A stretch of DNA of 64,000 nt, taken from NCBI GenBank assembly GCA_022870745.1, contig CP085323.1:5084001-5148000 (forward strand), read 5' to 3'. Positions 16,310 to 25,446 of this stretch are shown here, piece by piece (position 1 is the stretch's first letter; every line of letters begins with the position of its first letter). Below the pieces are notes generated by a model. It ran no database searches. It had not been told where the DNA came from and saw only the letters and a program-made list of their open reading frames with translations. A program made the position numbers and the translations under genes. This DNA is from Silvibacterium acidisoli (GTDB taxonomy: Bacteria > Acidobacteriota > Terriglobia > Terriglobales > Acidobacteriaceae).

Positions 16310-19075
16310 TTAGAGCGATAGCTCCAAGCCTTCCATGTTCTGCACCTTCTGTTGCCCCACACTCTGTTCAGGCGCATTACTCTGTGCCTTTGTGAAGTCC
16401 AGTGCGGCGCTCTTACTCACATCGCGGCTGAGGTTATCTCCGAGAGACGCGGCATTATCGGTGTAGACGTGGGCCTCATGCGAAGCCCGCGAGATGGAGA
16501 CATAGGCAAAGCGTGAATTGATGAGTTCGGGATGGACATTGCTGTCGATGTTCACCAAGACGCGCTCTGCGGTAAGTCCCTGCGAACTGTGAGAGGTCAC
16601 GGCATAGCCGTGATCGAAGTGCTGCATCTCGTTTGCATCAAACGTGACGGATTTTCCGTTATCCATGCGAACGGCAAGTTGTCCGTCCCTTGTGATCTGC
16701 TCGATGGTGCCGAGGTCTCGATTGGCAACACGCAGCTCCCGATTCGGCGCGGTAAATTGCAGCCGGTCGCCTACGGAAAACTCACGCTCGATTTCACGGT
16801 AGGCGCTGATACCACGCAGCCGTGAAGGATCATAACTTACCTGCTCTCCATTCTGCTTTTGCACTGTGATGAGGTTTTCTTTCGGATACGTGGTGACGAC
16901 CGTTGCATAGCTGCGCTGTTCGATGCCGAGGTCTTTGCTTCCACGCTGGTAATGCAGTATGTCGCCCACTTGATACCGTGCGGCCCATGCACGGTCGGCT
17001 CCTGTCATATCGGAGCGCGGCGACAGCACGCGCATGGTGTAATCGGCGGACTGAACCATACCTAGCGACTGCAACTCTGCACGGACGGCCTGATTGATCT
17101 CACGGCGCGAGGCGTTGTCGGGCGAGACGATGATCGTATTTTCGGGATGAGCCGCATAATTCTTTGCAATCGCTTCGATGCGCTGTGGCGCGTCTGCAAT
17201 TTCAGTGATGTGGCCCTGCTGTTGCAGCATCGCAATGCCGGGAGCAATTTCTCCTTTGGACAGGTGTTCGACGGCTTTCAGCAGCTCCGGGGCTTTCTGG
17301 CGCACGATCTGATCAAGCTGCGCGGTGTGCATCCCGGCCTGTACAAGCTGCTCGAAGGGCTTTCCGGCTTCGACGCCCTGATGCTGCCGCGTATCGCCGA
17401 TCAATAAGACTCTATCCTGCGGAGCAATCTTGTTGAGGAAGTCACGCATTTGTTGGGTTGATGCCAGGGAGGATTCATCGACCATATAAAGATGCTTGCT
17501 CGCAGGATCGCCGGCGGCCTGCAGGCCGCCGCCTGCGAGGAAGTGTTGCAACGTATCGGCCTTTATTCCGGCATCACGAAGCTGGTTCGCGGCACGAGAC
17601 GTAGGGGCGAATCCTTCCACGATGTAACCGTGTTGCTCCGCACCTTCACGGACAGCAATCAAGGCGCTCGTCTTGCCCACGCCCGCACTGCCTTGCAATC
17701 CCTGCATCGTATCGTGAGAGGTCAATATCTGTTCTATAGCACGATGCTGGGCCGCGTTGAGCTGCTGGCGCGAGTCGGTGAGCGCGACGGCATCCTGAAT
17801 GGACATGATCTGCGGAGCCTGATTCTGCCCCTGCTCCATCCGGCGAATCACATCCTGCTCGGCTCGGATGGTCAGCGCGGTGGTGAACTGCCGTCCCGTT
17901 TCATGCTTTTGTCCCGGTACTTCCTGAAACTCGCCCGAAGCAATCCGCGCCTCGAAGGTGGCGCGAACCTGCGGATAGGTCATCTCTCCCATGCCCCGCT
18001 GCAAGGCATCACGGAAGATATCGCGCTCATCGGTGACGGCTTCGCGCTCAAAACTGCGGTCGCGGGCATAGGTGACGGTTTCCTGTGCCCGTAGCTGCGA
18101 AGCCTCCGGCGTCCGCTCCTCGGCATGGCCGCGCTGCCGCGCCTGAGCAACTACGCGGTCGGCCTGATTGCCGAACTCAGCGGCGACCTGCCGGTGCGCC
18201 TCCAAGACTTCGGCGGGAGTATGAATTTCCTTTTTATCGCGGGTGGAGTGGGCGGCGATCTGCGCAGCTTCCGGTCCTTCATAGCCGGTCTTTTCAAGGT
18301 AGTCGCGTATCTGCTGGCGGCGCGGGCTGGATGCATCCAGGTACTCCTGCGAGTAGCCTTTGATCTCGGGAGCGCCGCTCCGACCTGGTTCGATCTCATA
18401 GCCGAGATTGCGGAGCCGGTACATCAGTTCGGATTGATAGACGGCGGTAGCAAACTGCTGGCTATCGAATAAACCCTGCGGCTGGAGAGCGCGGAAAGTT
18501 CCATTGTCGCGCTCGGTCATATTGAAAATTACCGTATGGGTGTGAAGCTGCGGAGCGGCGTAGCCATCTACGGGCCGCGCGGTGTCATGCTCGAATTTGG
18601 CAGCCACAAATTGTCCGGTCGTCTCGGCGGGATGATTGCCGCCGATGCGGGCCTGAGTGTACCGTTCCAACTCGTTCAACGCGGCATTGACGGCCTCGCG
18701 ATGTGCCTCACGCACACGGTCATCTCCGCCGACAAGTGCCGTGAGCGATACGGATTTTGGGGCGGAAAACGTGGCATCCCAACCGGCACGATGCTCGACA
18801 GAGGTAACGATCTTTCCATCTGTTGTCTGGTACTCGTGCCGCTGGCGATGCTGGACAAGCTGGTCGCCGATCTGCGGATGCTGGCCTTCACTCAGACGCG
18901 CAAATTCTTCTGCGCCGATGGCCCCGGCAAGGCCGAACTTCCCAGCGAGTCTGCCATGCCACTCGCCTAAGATCGTGTCGCCCTGCTTCCAGTAGTTCTG
19001 CGCGGCAGAGGTGAACTCCTTTTCGTGATAGGTCTGCGCCTGCGATGCCGAGAGCGGTTTCGAGATATTCAGCAT
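16310..19075 (-). CDS. traI: MobF-family conjugative relaxase (TrwC/TraI-like)
   Basis: A 921-residue relaxase-helicase that should nick oriT and unwind the transferred strand. The relaxase domain has candidate catalytic tyrosines Tyr16 and Tyr28 near the N-terminus, SAPKSVSLTAL, and the metal-binding His163 with His178-x-His180 (LHTHTVIFN). The SF1 helicase half has Walker A GSAGVGKTS at 462-470, then VDESSLAS and IGDTRQHQGVEAGKPF. Size is near that of TrwC. The coupling-protein gene ends two bases upstream, so they are in one operon. It is the last gene of the minus-strand transfer region. Confidence 0.95.
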   Translation of the reverse strand: MLNISKPLSASQAQTYHEKEFTSAAQNYWKQGDTILGEWHGRLAGKFGLAGAIGAEEFARLSEGQHPQIGDQLVQHRQRHEYQTTDGKIVTSVEHRAGWDATFSAPKSVSLTALVGGDDRVREAHREAVNAALNELERYTQARIGGNHPAETTGQFVAAKFEHDTARPVDGYAAPQLHTHTVIFNMTERDNGTFRALQPQGLFDSQQFATAVYQSELMYRLRNLGYEIEPGRSGAPEIKGYSQEYLDASSPRRQQIRDYLEKTGYEGPEAAQIAAHSTRDKKEIHTPAEVLEAHRQVAAEFGNQADRVVAQARQRGHAEERTPEASQLRAQETVTYARDRSFEREAVTDERDIFRDALQRGMGEMTYPQVRATFEARIASGEFQEVPGQKHETGRQFTTALTIRAEQDVIRRMEQGQNQAPQIMSIQDAVALTDSRQQLNAAQHRAIEQILTSHDTMQGLQGSAGVGKTSALIAVREGAEQHGYIVEGFAPTSRAANQLRDAGIKADTLQHFLAGGGLQAAGDPASKHLYMVDESSLASTQQMRDFLNKIAPQDRVLLIGDTRQHQGVEAGKPFEQLVQAGMHTAQLDQIVRQKAPELLKAVEHLSKGEIAPGIAMLQQQGHITEIADAPQRIEAIAKNYAAHPENTIIVSPDNASRREINQAVRAELQSLGMVQSADYTMRVLSPRSDMTGADRAWAARYQVGDILHYQRGSKDLGIEQRSYATVVTTYPKENLITVQKQNGEQVSYDPSRLRGISAYREIEREFSVGDRLQFTAPNRELRVANRDLGTIEQITRDGQLAVRMDNGKSVTFDANEMQHFDHGYAVTSHSSQGLTAERVLVNIDSNVHPELINSRFAYVSISRASHEAHVYTDNAASLGDNLSRDVSKSAALDFTKAQSNAPEQSVGQQKVQNMEGLELSL

Positions 19076-19077
19076 GG

Positions 19078-21039
19078 CTACTCATTTCCGAGTGTGAAAC
19101 GGTCCTGCGTCTGTGCCTGCGCGTCGTCTGTATCCTCTTCAGAGGGATCGTCTGCCGCTTCTTCGGCGCTCTCATCCACCGACTCCGGTTTTCGCGCCTG
19201 GAGCGTTTTGGGATCAAAGGAAAGCTCGTCGTCCTCCAACGTGCGTGGCTCAAAAGCGGGCTGTGTCTTCGGCAGGTCGCTATAGGAAAACGAGAAGCGG
19301 GCAACGTGGTTTCCTAGCTTGAGAAAGGCGTGCATCGGATCAAGGCCGGAGATTTCCGAGTCCATCACAAGTGGCTCGGCCTGCCGGTCCAGACTGAAGT
19401 TCTTGCCCGCGCGGGAGCCGTCGAAGTGCGTCTCTCGCATCCGCTCGATTTCGACTTTTCCGATAGCGGCGCTCACCCACTCGGCGGCCTTCGGCTCGGT
19501 GGTCTTGAGAAAGATCTTGGTGGCTGGCTGCGATAGCATCACCTCGGCAATATGGCCGTAGATGACCTCTAATTGGGCTTTACCCTGAAAGCCAAGCACC
19601 AGCGGATTTTTCGATTTCCGGTTCTCGGTGATGGCGGTGTGCAACTGCGGAAGCCGTTGCAGACTCGCCAGCTCGTCCAGCACAAACCACACCGGGCGCT
19701 GGTTCTCAGTAGGCGCATTCAGGAGCCGCAATACCAGCAAATCGATCCAGAGACTATTGAGCGGGCGCAATGCCTCGCGCTCGCTTGGCTGCGAGGTAAT
19801 GAATATCCAGCCCTGCCGTTCTTTCGCCCATTCGGTCGCGCTCCATGTGCGCTTCGCCTGGTCTTTCCGAGGCAGCATACGCAGGCTGTCGGCAATCAAC
19901 CCAAGCGAAGCCAGAACGCCGTTGCGCTGCTGCTGTGCGCCTTTGGCAATCATCATCGCCATCTCGGTTCCTTGCACACGGCGGTCGATCTCATCGGGGT
20001 TCGCCATCCACTGCACAAGCTCCTGCGGGGATGGGCCGAAGGTCAACAAGTGGGCAAAAATCTTCTGCGGCGTCTCTACGAAAAACTCGCCCTTTTTGTC
20101 GGTGGTGGGCTGGTACAGGGATGCGGCGATAGCCTTTGCTTCGGCCTTGCGCCGCAACTCTTCGGCTGGCCCCCAGTAGGGGCAGCGCCGATCCAAAGGA
20201 TTGAGAATAATGTCACCATTCTCCGGCCTATAAAATCTCTGTACGAACTCACAGGCCGGGTCATACACGATCGCCGAATGGCCTCTGCTTTGCACCTGCC
20301 GGAGTATCTGCATTATCAGGGTCGTTTTGCCCGAACCCGTGTCGCCCATCAGTTCGATATGCTGGTCTTCCACGCGCAGCGGAATCCGCATCATCTTGTC
20401 GTAGTCATCGGTTTTGATGCCGATGCCGTCGCCCTGCACGGCCTTGTTGAAGCCTTTGGGCGAGACAAGAAACGGGCCTTTCAAGCGCCGTCCATACTTC
20501 ATCTCCTTGCGGCGGCGGATGTCTTTGACGATGGAAAACGGAAGCTGCAAGCCAAGCGCCAGTACACCGAAAAGGATGGGCATTTTGAAGATGTTCCATA
20601 AGCTGTCACCTCCATACACGGCACTCTGAAAGTATGCGTTCAAGAGCTTGTTCTGATACGGAATGGATGGTCCACGATAGAGCGAGCGGAAGCCAGCGGC
20701 GCGGGCGGCTGCCGAAAGCTTAAGCGGTATATGCTTGCCGTCTGCCGTGGGCGTAGTCCCTGCCGTAACGTCGCTTTCGGTGACGATGTGGGCGTGGTTT
20801 TTGTCATCCGCGAGGGCGAGCAACTGGTACTTGTCGGTCTTGTGTATCATCCCGGCAATGCCGGTGCGGAGATAGTACGGAAGATAGAACTGCTGCAACG
20901 GCGTGAGCACGAAACTGAAACGTAAGTAGACGAACAAGCCTGCGGCGACAAGGGAAAGAAAGATCGCGCCATAGGTATAAATCGGGGAGTGCGGAGGAAA
21001 GATGACAGTCTCTTTCCGGCCCCATTGTGTCGTCGCCAT
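19078..21039 (-). CDS. Type IV coupling protein (VirD4/TraD/TrwB family)
   Basis: 653 residues. Membrane helices lie at about 22-45 and 155-172. An AAA+ ATPase follows with Walker A GDTGSGKTT at 232-240 and Walker B VWFVLDELASLQRLPQL. The TrwB-like FKAN-region is replaced by ENRKSKNPLVLGFQGKAQLE. It docks the relaxase-DNA complex to the secretion channel and drives DNA export. The acidic C-terminus (rich in Asp/Glu) is usual for relaxosome contacts. It lies immediately upstream of the relaxase and just downstream of a small DNA-binding protein gene. Confidence 0.95.
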   Translation of the reverse strand: MATTQWGRKETVIFPPHSPIYTYGAIFLSLVAAGLFVYLRFSFVLTPLQQFYLPYYLRTGIAGMIHKTDKYQLLALADDKNHAHIVTESDVTAGTTPTADGKHIPLKLSAAARAAGFRSLYRGPSIPYQNKLLNAYFQSAVYGGDSLWNIFKMPILFGVLALGLQLPFSIVKDIRRRKEMKYGRRLKGPFLVSPKGFNKAVQGDGIGIKTDDYDKMMRIPLRVEDQHIELMGDTGSGKTTLIMQILRQVQSRGHSAIVYDPACEFVQRFYRPENGDIILNPLDRRCPYWGPAEELRRKAEAKAIAASLYQPTTDKKGEFFVETPQKIFAHLLTFGPSPQELVQWMANPDEIDRRVQGTEMAMMIAKGAQQQRNGVLASLGLIADSLRMLPRKDQAKRTWSATEWAKERQGWIFITSQPSEREALRPLNSLWIDLLVLRLLNAPTENQRPVWFVLDELASLQRLPQLHTAITENRKSKNPLVLGFQGKAQLEVIYGHIAEVMLSQPATKIFLKTTEPKAAEWVSAAIGKVEIERMRETHFDGSRAGKNFSLDRQAEPLVMDSEISGLDPMHAFLKLGNHVARFSFSYSDLPKTQPAFEPRTLEDDELSFDPKTLQARKPESVDESAEEAADDPSEEDTDDAQAQTQDRFTLGNE

Positions 21040-21041
21040 GA

Positions 21042-21428
21042 TTATTCTCCTGTACCGTTGCGATAGCTTTTCATGAGGTCAGCGGCTACTTTGCGCTTGT
21101 TCGATTTCACGTAGCGAAGCATTTCTTTGAACTGCTCCGCTGTCCATTTCTCCCCGCGTAGAAGAGGCTCAAGCGCGTTGATGAGGATGAGGCGGAGCCC
21201 CTGCACCTCAGCAAATATCGCGCTCTCATCGTGCAGACGCGAGCCACGCGCCGCCTCCAACAGAACCTCACGCGACCATTCGCGGAGATTCATGCCCCGG
21301 TCGGAAGCGACCCGCAACAGGGCCTTTTCTTCCGCCCTGGTGAAGCGTGTGGCGATGCTCTGGCTGCGGCTTTCGCGGCCTTTCATGTGCTGGAGACGGC
21401 TCTCAATTCCTAATGAGTCTGTCGGCAT
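21042..21428 (-). CDS. Relaxosome accessory DNA-binding protein (MobC/TrwA-like)
   Basis: 128 residues. Residues about 20-62 (QSIATRFTRAEEKALLRVASDRGMNLREWSREVLLEAA) form a ribbon-helix-helix-like unit typical of plasmid mobilisation proteins, with a helical C-terminal part. Such proteins bind near oriT and help relaxase nicking. Its stop is two bases before the coupling-protein start. A 199-bp gap lies upstream, the largest between the relaxase gene and ssb, which is where oriT would be expected. The start at 21428 follows GAGGTGAGAG. Confidence 0.75.
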   Translation of the reverse strand: MPTDSLGIESRLQHMKGRESRSQSIATRFTRAEEKALLRVASDRGMNLREWSREVLLEAARGSRLHDESAIFAEVQGLRLILINALEPLLRGEKWTAEQFKEMLRYVKSNKRKVAADLMKSYRNGTGE

Positions 21429-21627
21429 CTCTCACCTCAAAGCTGTGTTTTGAGCGTGGTTGCAGATGGAAACGCGAGATTCACGCTGCGCCTGCAACCG
21501 CTCTGTTTTCTGCATGGTTCCCGATGGAACCGGAACGGTTCCAAACGCAACCCTTTCAGGGGTGGAGTGTCGAAATTGTTCCGGTGCGGAGCACCGTTGT
21601 GTCCACGCCACGGATTCCGATGGAGAT
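21429..21627. other. Candidate oriT
   Basis: A 199-bp interval rich in inverted repeats between two DNA-binding protein genes. GGTTCC-4-GGAACC (21516-21531) overlaps GGAACC-5-GGTTCC (21526-21542). CGGTGC-3-GCACCG lies at 21582-21596. Proximity to the relaxosome accessory gene and the structure are the only grounds; I do not recognise a known nic sequence. Confidence 0.5.
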
Positions 21628-21942
21628 TCATGCCTTTAACCTCTGCACAGAATCACTGGACTCCACCCCGGCAGCAGGCTTCTTGGAAGCCTGCTCAACC
21701 GCATCAGCAACGGCAGCTCTGCGGACACGCAGAGTCGGCGTGATTCGCTGCGCTTCAGGTGTCCGAAGGAAGTCCTGAAAGTCGCGGTCCTTCGAGAAGA
21801 CATAGGCGAGGGCTTTGTCCACTACATCGTCAGCCGATGCGTGGATGAAAGCGGCGTATTGATCGACCTGCGCAGCGGTCGTTTCATCGAGCCGCACGGT
21901 CGCGTTGACGTATCGGATTTGGGTGACTTCTATCAGTGCCAT
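21628..21942 (-). CDS. Small DNA-binding-like protein of the transfer region
   Basis: A 104-residue protein. The ATG at 21942 follows AAGGAGAACACCA, so the longer upstream frame is ignored. It opens IRYVNATVRLDETTAAQVDQYAAFIHASADDVVDKALAYVF, a strand followed by two helices as in ribbon-helix-helix repressors. It lies between the primase gene and the candidate oriT. A role as oriT-binding or copy/transfer regulator is inferred from fold and place only. Confidence 0.65.
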   Translation of the reverse strand: MALIEVTQIRYVNATVRLDETTAAQVDQYAAFIHASADDVVDKALAYVFSKDRDFQDFLRTPEAQRITPTLRVRRAAVADAVEQASKKPAAGVESSDSVQRLKA

Positions 21943-21965
21943 TGGTGTTCTCCTTATGGGTGAAA

Positions 21966-22913
21966 TCAGGCCAGCTTGCGGCGGGCAATCATGCGCTGCG
22001 CGGTAGCCGCAATCTCCCGCGCACGAGCGGAGCAAAGTGCGGCGGGAATCTCAAAGCGGCGGCTGGATTCGAGCATCGTAATCACGTCGTCGATGAGGAT
22101 GCCTTCGATAAGCCAAAGGCGAGCCGAAGCAACGTCAACCGTTCGCTGCGCGTAATAAAGTGGGTTGGGTTTATCGGAACGCCGGGACGCCAGCAACCGC
22201 GTCAGCTTCACCGCATCTTTTCCGTAAGCAAGCTCATGGGAAACCCATGCCCAATCGTGTTCTGAATGAGTATGTTTTTGGGGTGGTTTTCGACCACTAT
22301 TCGAGGGCGGCAAGAACGACGATTGGGCAGCCTGAATATCGAGCCGGAAATCGCTCGGATTCCATACCGCATCGCAGGGATATTCGACAGTGACGCGGCG
22401 GGCTGGATCGTACTTGCAGTTCAGCAGTCCGGGGAGGCGGAGAACCCGGTTGCAGTCGGTGCAGGCCGGATCGCCGCCGAAGGCGATGGCGAGCAGCTTG
22501 AGCATGGTTTCCTGACGCTCAAAGTCGAATCCATCGACCCGCCAAAGCACCTGATACTTGCCCGACGATGTGGACAGGATTGCGGTCGGTGTAGGCACGG
22601 CATACGATGCCTGGAGCGCAGCAAGCCGGGCATCCCCATCCTCGTCTATGTCGAGGTACAGATGACGGACGGAAGCGATGCTCTCTTTCGTCCGCTTCCG
22701 GCTACCGGAGCGGAGTGGATTGGCGGCAACATAGACATTCGCTCCAGTGCTGTTCTCATGCGCAAGCCAGCCGAGGTAACGAGGCGCAAGCGCCTGTTCT
22801 AGCCGCACGACTCGCTGCGTCGTAAAGACGGGATTCTCCCGGCGAAGCAGGACGGCAATCGTCTCGTCTGGAGCGAAGCAACGGGTGAGAAATTCGGCGG
22901 CAATACTCTTCAT
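21966..22913 (-). CDS. RepB-like DNA primase domain protein
   Basis: 315 residues of the RepB primase family (small archaeo-eukaryotic primase fold). VRHLYLDIDEDGD holds the metal-binding acidic pair, followed by TPTAILSTSSGKYQVLWRVDGF and GDPACTDCNRVLRLPGLLNCKY. Such enzymes prime the transferred single strand or replication of the excised circle. The start at 22913 overlaps the VirB11 stop by four bases (ATGA). With SSB next door this gives the ICE its own lagging-strand start function. No separate replication initiator was seen. Confidence 0.85.
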   Translation of the reverse strand: MKSIAAEFLTRCFAPDETIAVLLRRENPVFTTQRVVRLEQALAPRYLGWLAHENSTGANVYVAANPLRSGSRKRTKESIASVRHLYLDIDEDGDARLAALQASYAVPTPTAILSTSSGKYQVLWRVDGFDFERQETMLKLLAIAFGGDPACTDCNRVLRLPGLLNCKYDPARRVTVEYPCDAVWNPSDFRLDIQAAQSSFLPPSNSGRKPPQKHTHSEHDWAWVSHELAYGKDAVKLTRLLASRRSDKPNPLYYAQRTVDVASARLWLIEGILIDDVITMLESSRRFEIPAALCSARAREIAATAQRMIARRKLA

Positions 22914-23866
22914 GGCTGCACCTCGAAAACAGGCTCGATCTGGAAGCGTTTGGCGTCGCGGTCATAGCCACGAAGCGCCAGCACTTCGCGGATGACGCGG
23001 CGGCCCGGTCGCCGCTCGACATGGACGATGAACTCGACCGCTTCGGCAATCTCCGCCTCTACGTCCGAGAAGGTAGCTTGCGAGTGCGAACGCATAACAA
23101 GATTGGCGAAGCGATCCAGAGCTTTTTCAGCGGAGTTAGCGTGGATCGTGGCGAGCGAACCGGAGTGGCCCGTATTAAGCGAATCGAGCAATGTGCGGGC
23201 CTCGACGCCGCGCACTTCGCCAAGAATGATCCGGTCTGGTCGCCAGCGAAGAGCGGACTTCAGAAGGTCGTCGAAGGTGATGTTTGCCTTGAACGTGTCC
23301 GTCTGACATTCGACGGCCAGCAGGTTCGGCTTATGGAGATGCAACTCCGACGTGTCTTCGATGACCACGATGCGCTGGTCTTCGGGAATCGCGCTTGCCA
23401 GAGCACGGAGCACGGTGGTCTTTCCCGTCGAGGTTCCACCGCTGATGAGGAGTGTCTTTCCTGCGCCGATTTGCTCTGCCAGGAACCCGGCAAGCGGCAG
23501 GGTAAGTGTGCCGCGAGTAATGAGGTCATCGACCGTGAAATGACGGCTGGGGAACTTCCGAATGGTGAGTGCCGGAGCAGGCCGAACGACTGGCGGAATC
23601 ACCGCCGCAAGGCGGCTCCCATCGGGGAGCTGCGCGTGCAGCAATGGATTGTCTTCGTCCAGATGTCTGCCAAGCTGGTTGGCAATCACTTCGAGGCCGG
23701 TGCGGAGCCTCTGCCCGTCGAAACGGATGGTCTTTTCCTGATGGAGAATGCCATCGCGTTCGTACCACCACGAGGCATCGGGATTGCCCATGATCTCGCT
23801 AATGGAATCATCCAGCAACAGCGGCTCAATGGGACGGAGGAATGGAAGGATCAAATCGAAACTCAT
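22910..23866 (-). CDS. virB11: VirB11/TrbB-type secretion ATPase
   Basis: A 318-residue hexameric traffic ATPase. It has an N-terminal domain, then Walker A SGGTSTGKTT at about 142-151, the Asp box VVIEDTSELHL, Walker B ALRWRPDRIILGEVRG and the His box TGHSGSLATIHANS. It works at the cytoplasmic base of the T4SS in pilus assembly and DNA translocation. It lies between ssb and the primase gene, overlapping the latter by four bases. Confidence 0.95.
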   Translation of the reverse strand: MSFDLILPFLRPIEPLLLDDSISEIMGNPDASWWYERDGILHQEKTIRFDGQRLRTGLEVIANQLGRHLDEDNPLLHAQLPDGSRLAAVIPPVVRPAPALTIRKFPSRHFTVDDLITRGTLTLPLAGFLAEQIGAGKTLLISGGTSTGKTTVLRALASAIPEDQRIVVIEDTSELHLHKPNLLAVECQTDTFKANITFDDLLKSALRWRPDRIILGEVRGVEARTLLDSLNTGHSGSLATIHANSAEKALDRFANLVMRSHSQATFSDVEAEIAEAVEFIVHVERRPGRRVIREVLALRGYDRDAKRFQIEPVFEVQP

Positions 23867-23931
23867 AGCGTGAACCTCAAGCGTTGGAAGCCCGGCGTGT
23901 GCCGGGCTTCCGCGAGGGATAAGGAAGTGGC

Positions 23932-24306
23932 CTATGCGGCCACTTCCTCGTCGGGGATCTCATCGAACTCTTCTTCGGGCGCAGCGGCTTTCTCGGCACG
24001 GTCGAGCTTGAGGATGGACCGGACGCGAATCTGATCTCTCTTCGTGCCCTTGTAGGCGGTGTGCTCGATCTTGCCTTCGATCTCGATATGAGCGCCCTTC
24101 TTGAGCTTGGCTGCGAAGTCTCCCAGCTTGCCGGAGACAATCAGGTTGTGCCATTCGGTGAAGTCCGTGTACTTGCCGGTCTCCCTGTCCTTCAACGACT
24201 CCTTCGTAGCGAGGGAGAGCGTGGTGAACGGCTTATTGTTTTTGCCGGTGCGAACGACGGCATCGCCGCCGAGGAAGCCCATGAGGATTGCTTTGTTCTT
24301 GTACAT
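23932..24306 (-). CDS. ssb: Single-stranded DNA-binding protein
   Basis: 124 residues with one OB fold (AILMGFLGGDAVVRTGKNNKPFTTLSLAT, then TEWHNLIVSGKLGDFAAKLKKGAHIEIEGKI). It ends in a short acidic tail (EEEFDEIPDEEVAA) instead of the usual DDDIPF-like tip. The ATG at 24306 follows GGAG at seven bases. It should protect the ssDNA entering the recipient and may work with the RepB-like primase. It is separated by about 440 bp from the T4SS genes upstream, so it may have its own promoter. Confidence 0.92.
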   Translation of the reverse strand: MYKNKAILMGFLGGDAVVRTGKNNKPFTTLSLATKESLKDRETGKYTDFTEWHNLIVSGKLGDFAAKLKKGAHIEIEGKIEHTAYKGTKRDQIRVRSILKLDRAEKAAAPEEEFDEIPDEEVAA

Positions 24307-24750
24307 GTTGTGTCTCCGTTTTGAAATTCCCGATCTGCTCGGATCACGAAATAAGCGAGGGGCCATGCTCCCTAGTGCCGAAGCTCTGCATTTGCGGAAG
24401 GTTCGGAAAATCTTTTTGCGTTCGTTGCACAAAAGTTTTCTGAAAGCCGTAAAAGCAGAAGAGCGAGTCGCCGACGGGCGCATGAAAAGCCCCGAAGCCG
24501 TGACCGTGCAGAAAGCGGGATACATGCGGGAGACACACGCAAGAACAATCCTCGTTGTCCGCTTCCTGGTGATGCCATGTACCGGCAATCGCCGTTCACT
24601 TTCCCTGCGTACAGAGTCGAATAGGAGCCGCAAGCCACCACCGAAGTCACCTGTCTTCCGGCAACTGCCGCCATGCTCAGGAGCACACCTCGAAGGGGCA
24701 GGATTCGATGCTGTACCTGGGGCATGAAGTGGCATAACGAGTCCGGTTCC
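24307..24750. other. 444-bp gap inside the transfer region
   Basis: This lies between the VirB8-type stop and ssb, in an otherwise tightly packed minus-strand run. Open frames across it show no family features, signal peptide or good ribosome site. It probably carries the end of the T4SS transcript and the ssb promoter. A decayed gene or untranslated RNA cannot be excluded. Confidence 0.4.
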
Positions 24751-25434
24751 TCAGTTGAACGCCTGATCCGCACGGAAGCGCACAATGGTGAGGCCGAGAG
24801 GATTCACGGCAAGCTCGTTGTTCTTTACCACCTCGCGGAAGACATAGGTAACGCTGGCGGTCCACCGTTCCCGCTTGAGTTCGGTATGATCTGCTGGATT
24901 CGTGTACACCCTTTCAAATTCGATTCGAGCCGAATAGGGCGACTGCCGGAGGTCGTCAAGGATGACGTTCTTCACTTCCACATCGACATACGGAAGGTTG
25001 CCGTCCTTCACGTAGTTTTGAATGACTCCTTCTCTACGCTCCTGGTCGATCACAGCCCGTTGCACGTCGCTGTTTAAGAAATACAGAGAGTGCTCTTGGT
25101 CCCGTTCAATCGTGAAGCGATTGCGGCTGAAGTACAGCTCCGTCCAGCGTGTGAGGTAATACTTGTTTTCGGCCTCTTGGGGGCGGTACTGGAAGTTGCG
25201 GTAATCAATAGCCTCGGCCCGGCCCACGTCGCTCACGCGGATAATCAAGGGGTGCATGTTGGCAAGCGCTCTTTGGCTCTTGTAGATCAATACTCCCAAC
25301 ATCAGGCATACGGCGCATAGGACAAGGATCGTCACCTTGAGATAGGTATTCATTACCAGCGGGTCGCCGTACTGCTCAAGGTAGCGTTCCGCTGCGCGGG
25401 TGATTTCCGGTGTCGCCTTTGTTGCTGTGGTCAT
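24751..25434 (-). CDS. VirB8/TrbF-type T4SS inner-membrane protein
   Basis: 227 residues. A cytoplasmic N-terminus is followed by one membrane helix at about 33-52 (VTILVLCAVCLMLGVLIY) and a periplasmic NTF2-like domain with YYLTRWTELYFSRNRFTI and TASVTYVFREVVKNN, as in TrbF/VirB8. It scaffolds the channel between inner-membrane ATPases and the outer core. It follows the TrbL-type gene by 12 bases. Confidence 0.88.
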   Translation of the reverse strand: MTTATKATPEITRAAERYLEQYGDPLVMNTYLKVTILVLCAVCLMLGVLIYKSQRALANMHPLIIRVSDVGRAEAIDYRNFQYRPQEAENKYYLTRWTELYFSRNRFTIERDQEHSLYFLNSDVQRAVIDQERREGVIQNYVKDGNLPYVDVEVKNVILDDLRQSPYSARIEFERVYTNPADHTELKRERWTASVTYVFREVVKNNELAVNPLGLTIVRFRADQAFN

Positions 25435-25446
25435 AACTTGCGCTCC

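Noticed and set aside
17492-20601. Long plus-strand frames opposite relaxase and coupling-protein genes (up to 342 codons)
   Set aside because: Antisense shadows; the minus-strand genes carry all catalytic motifs.
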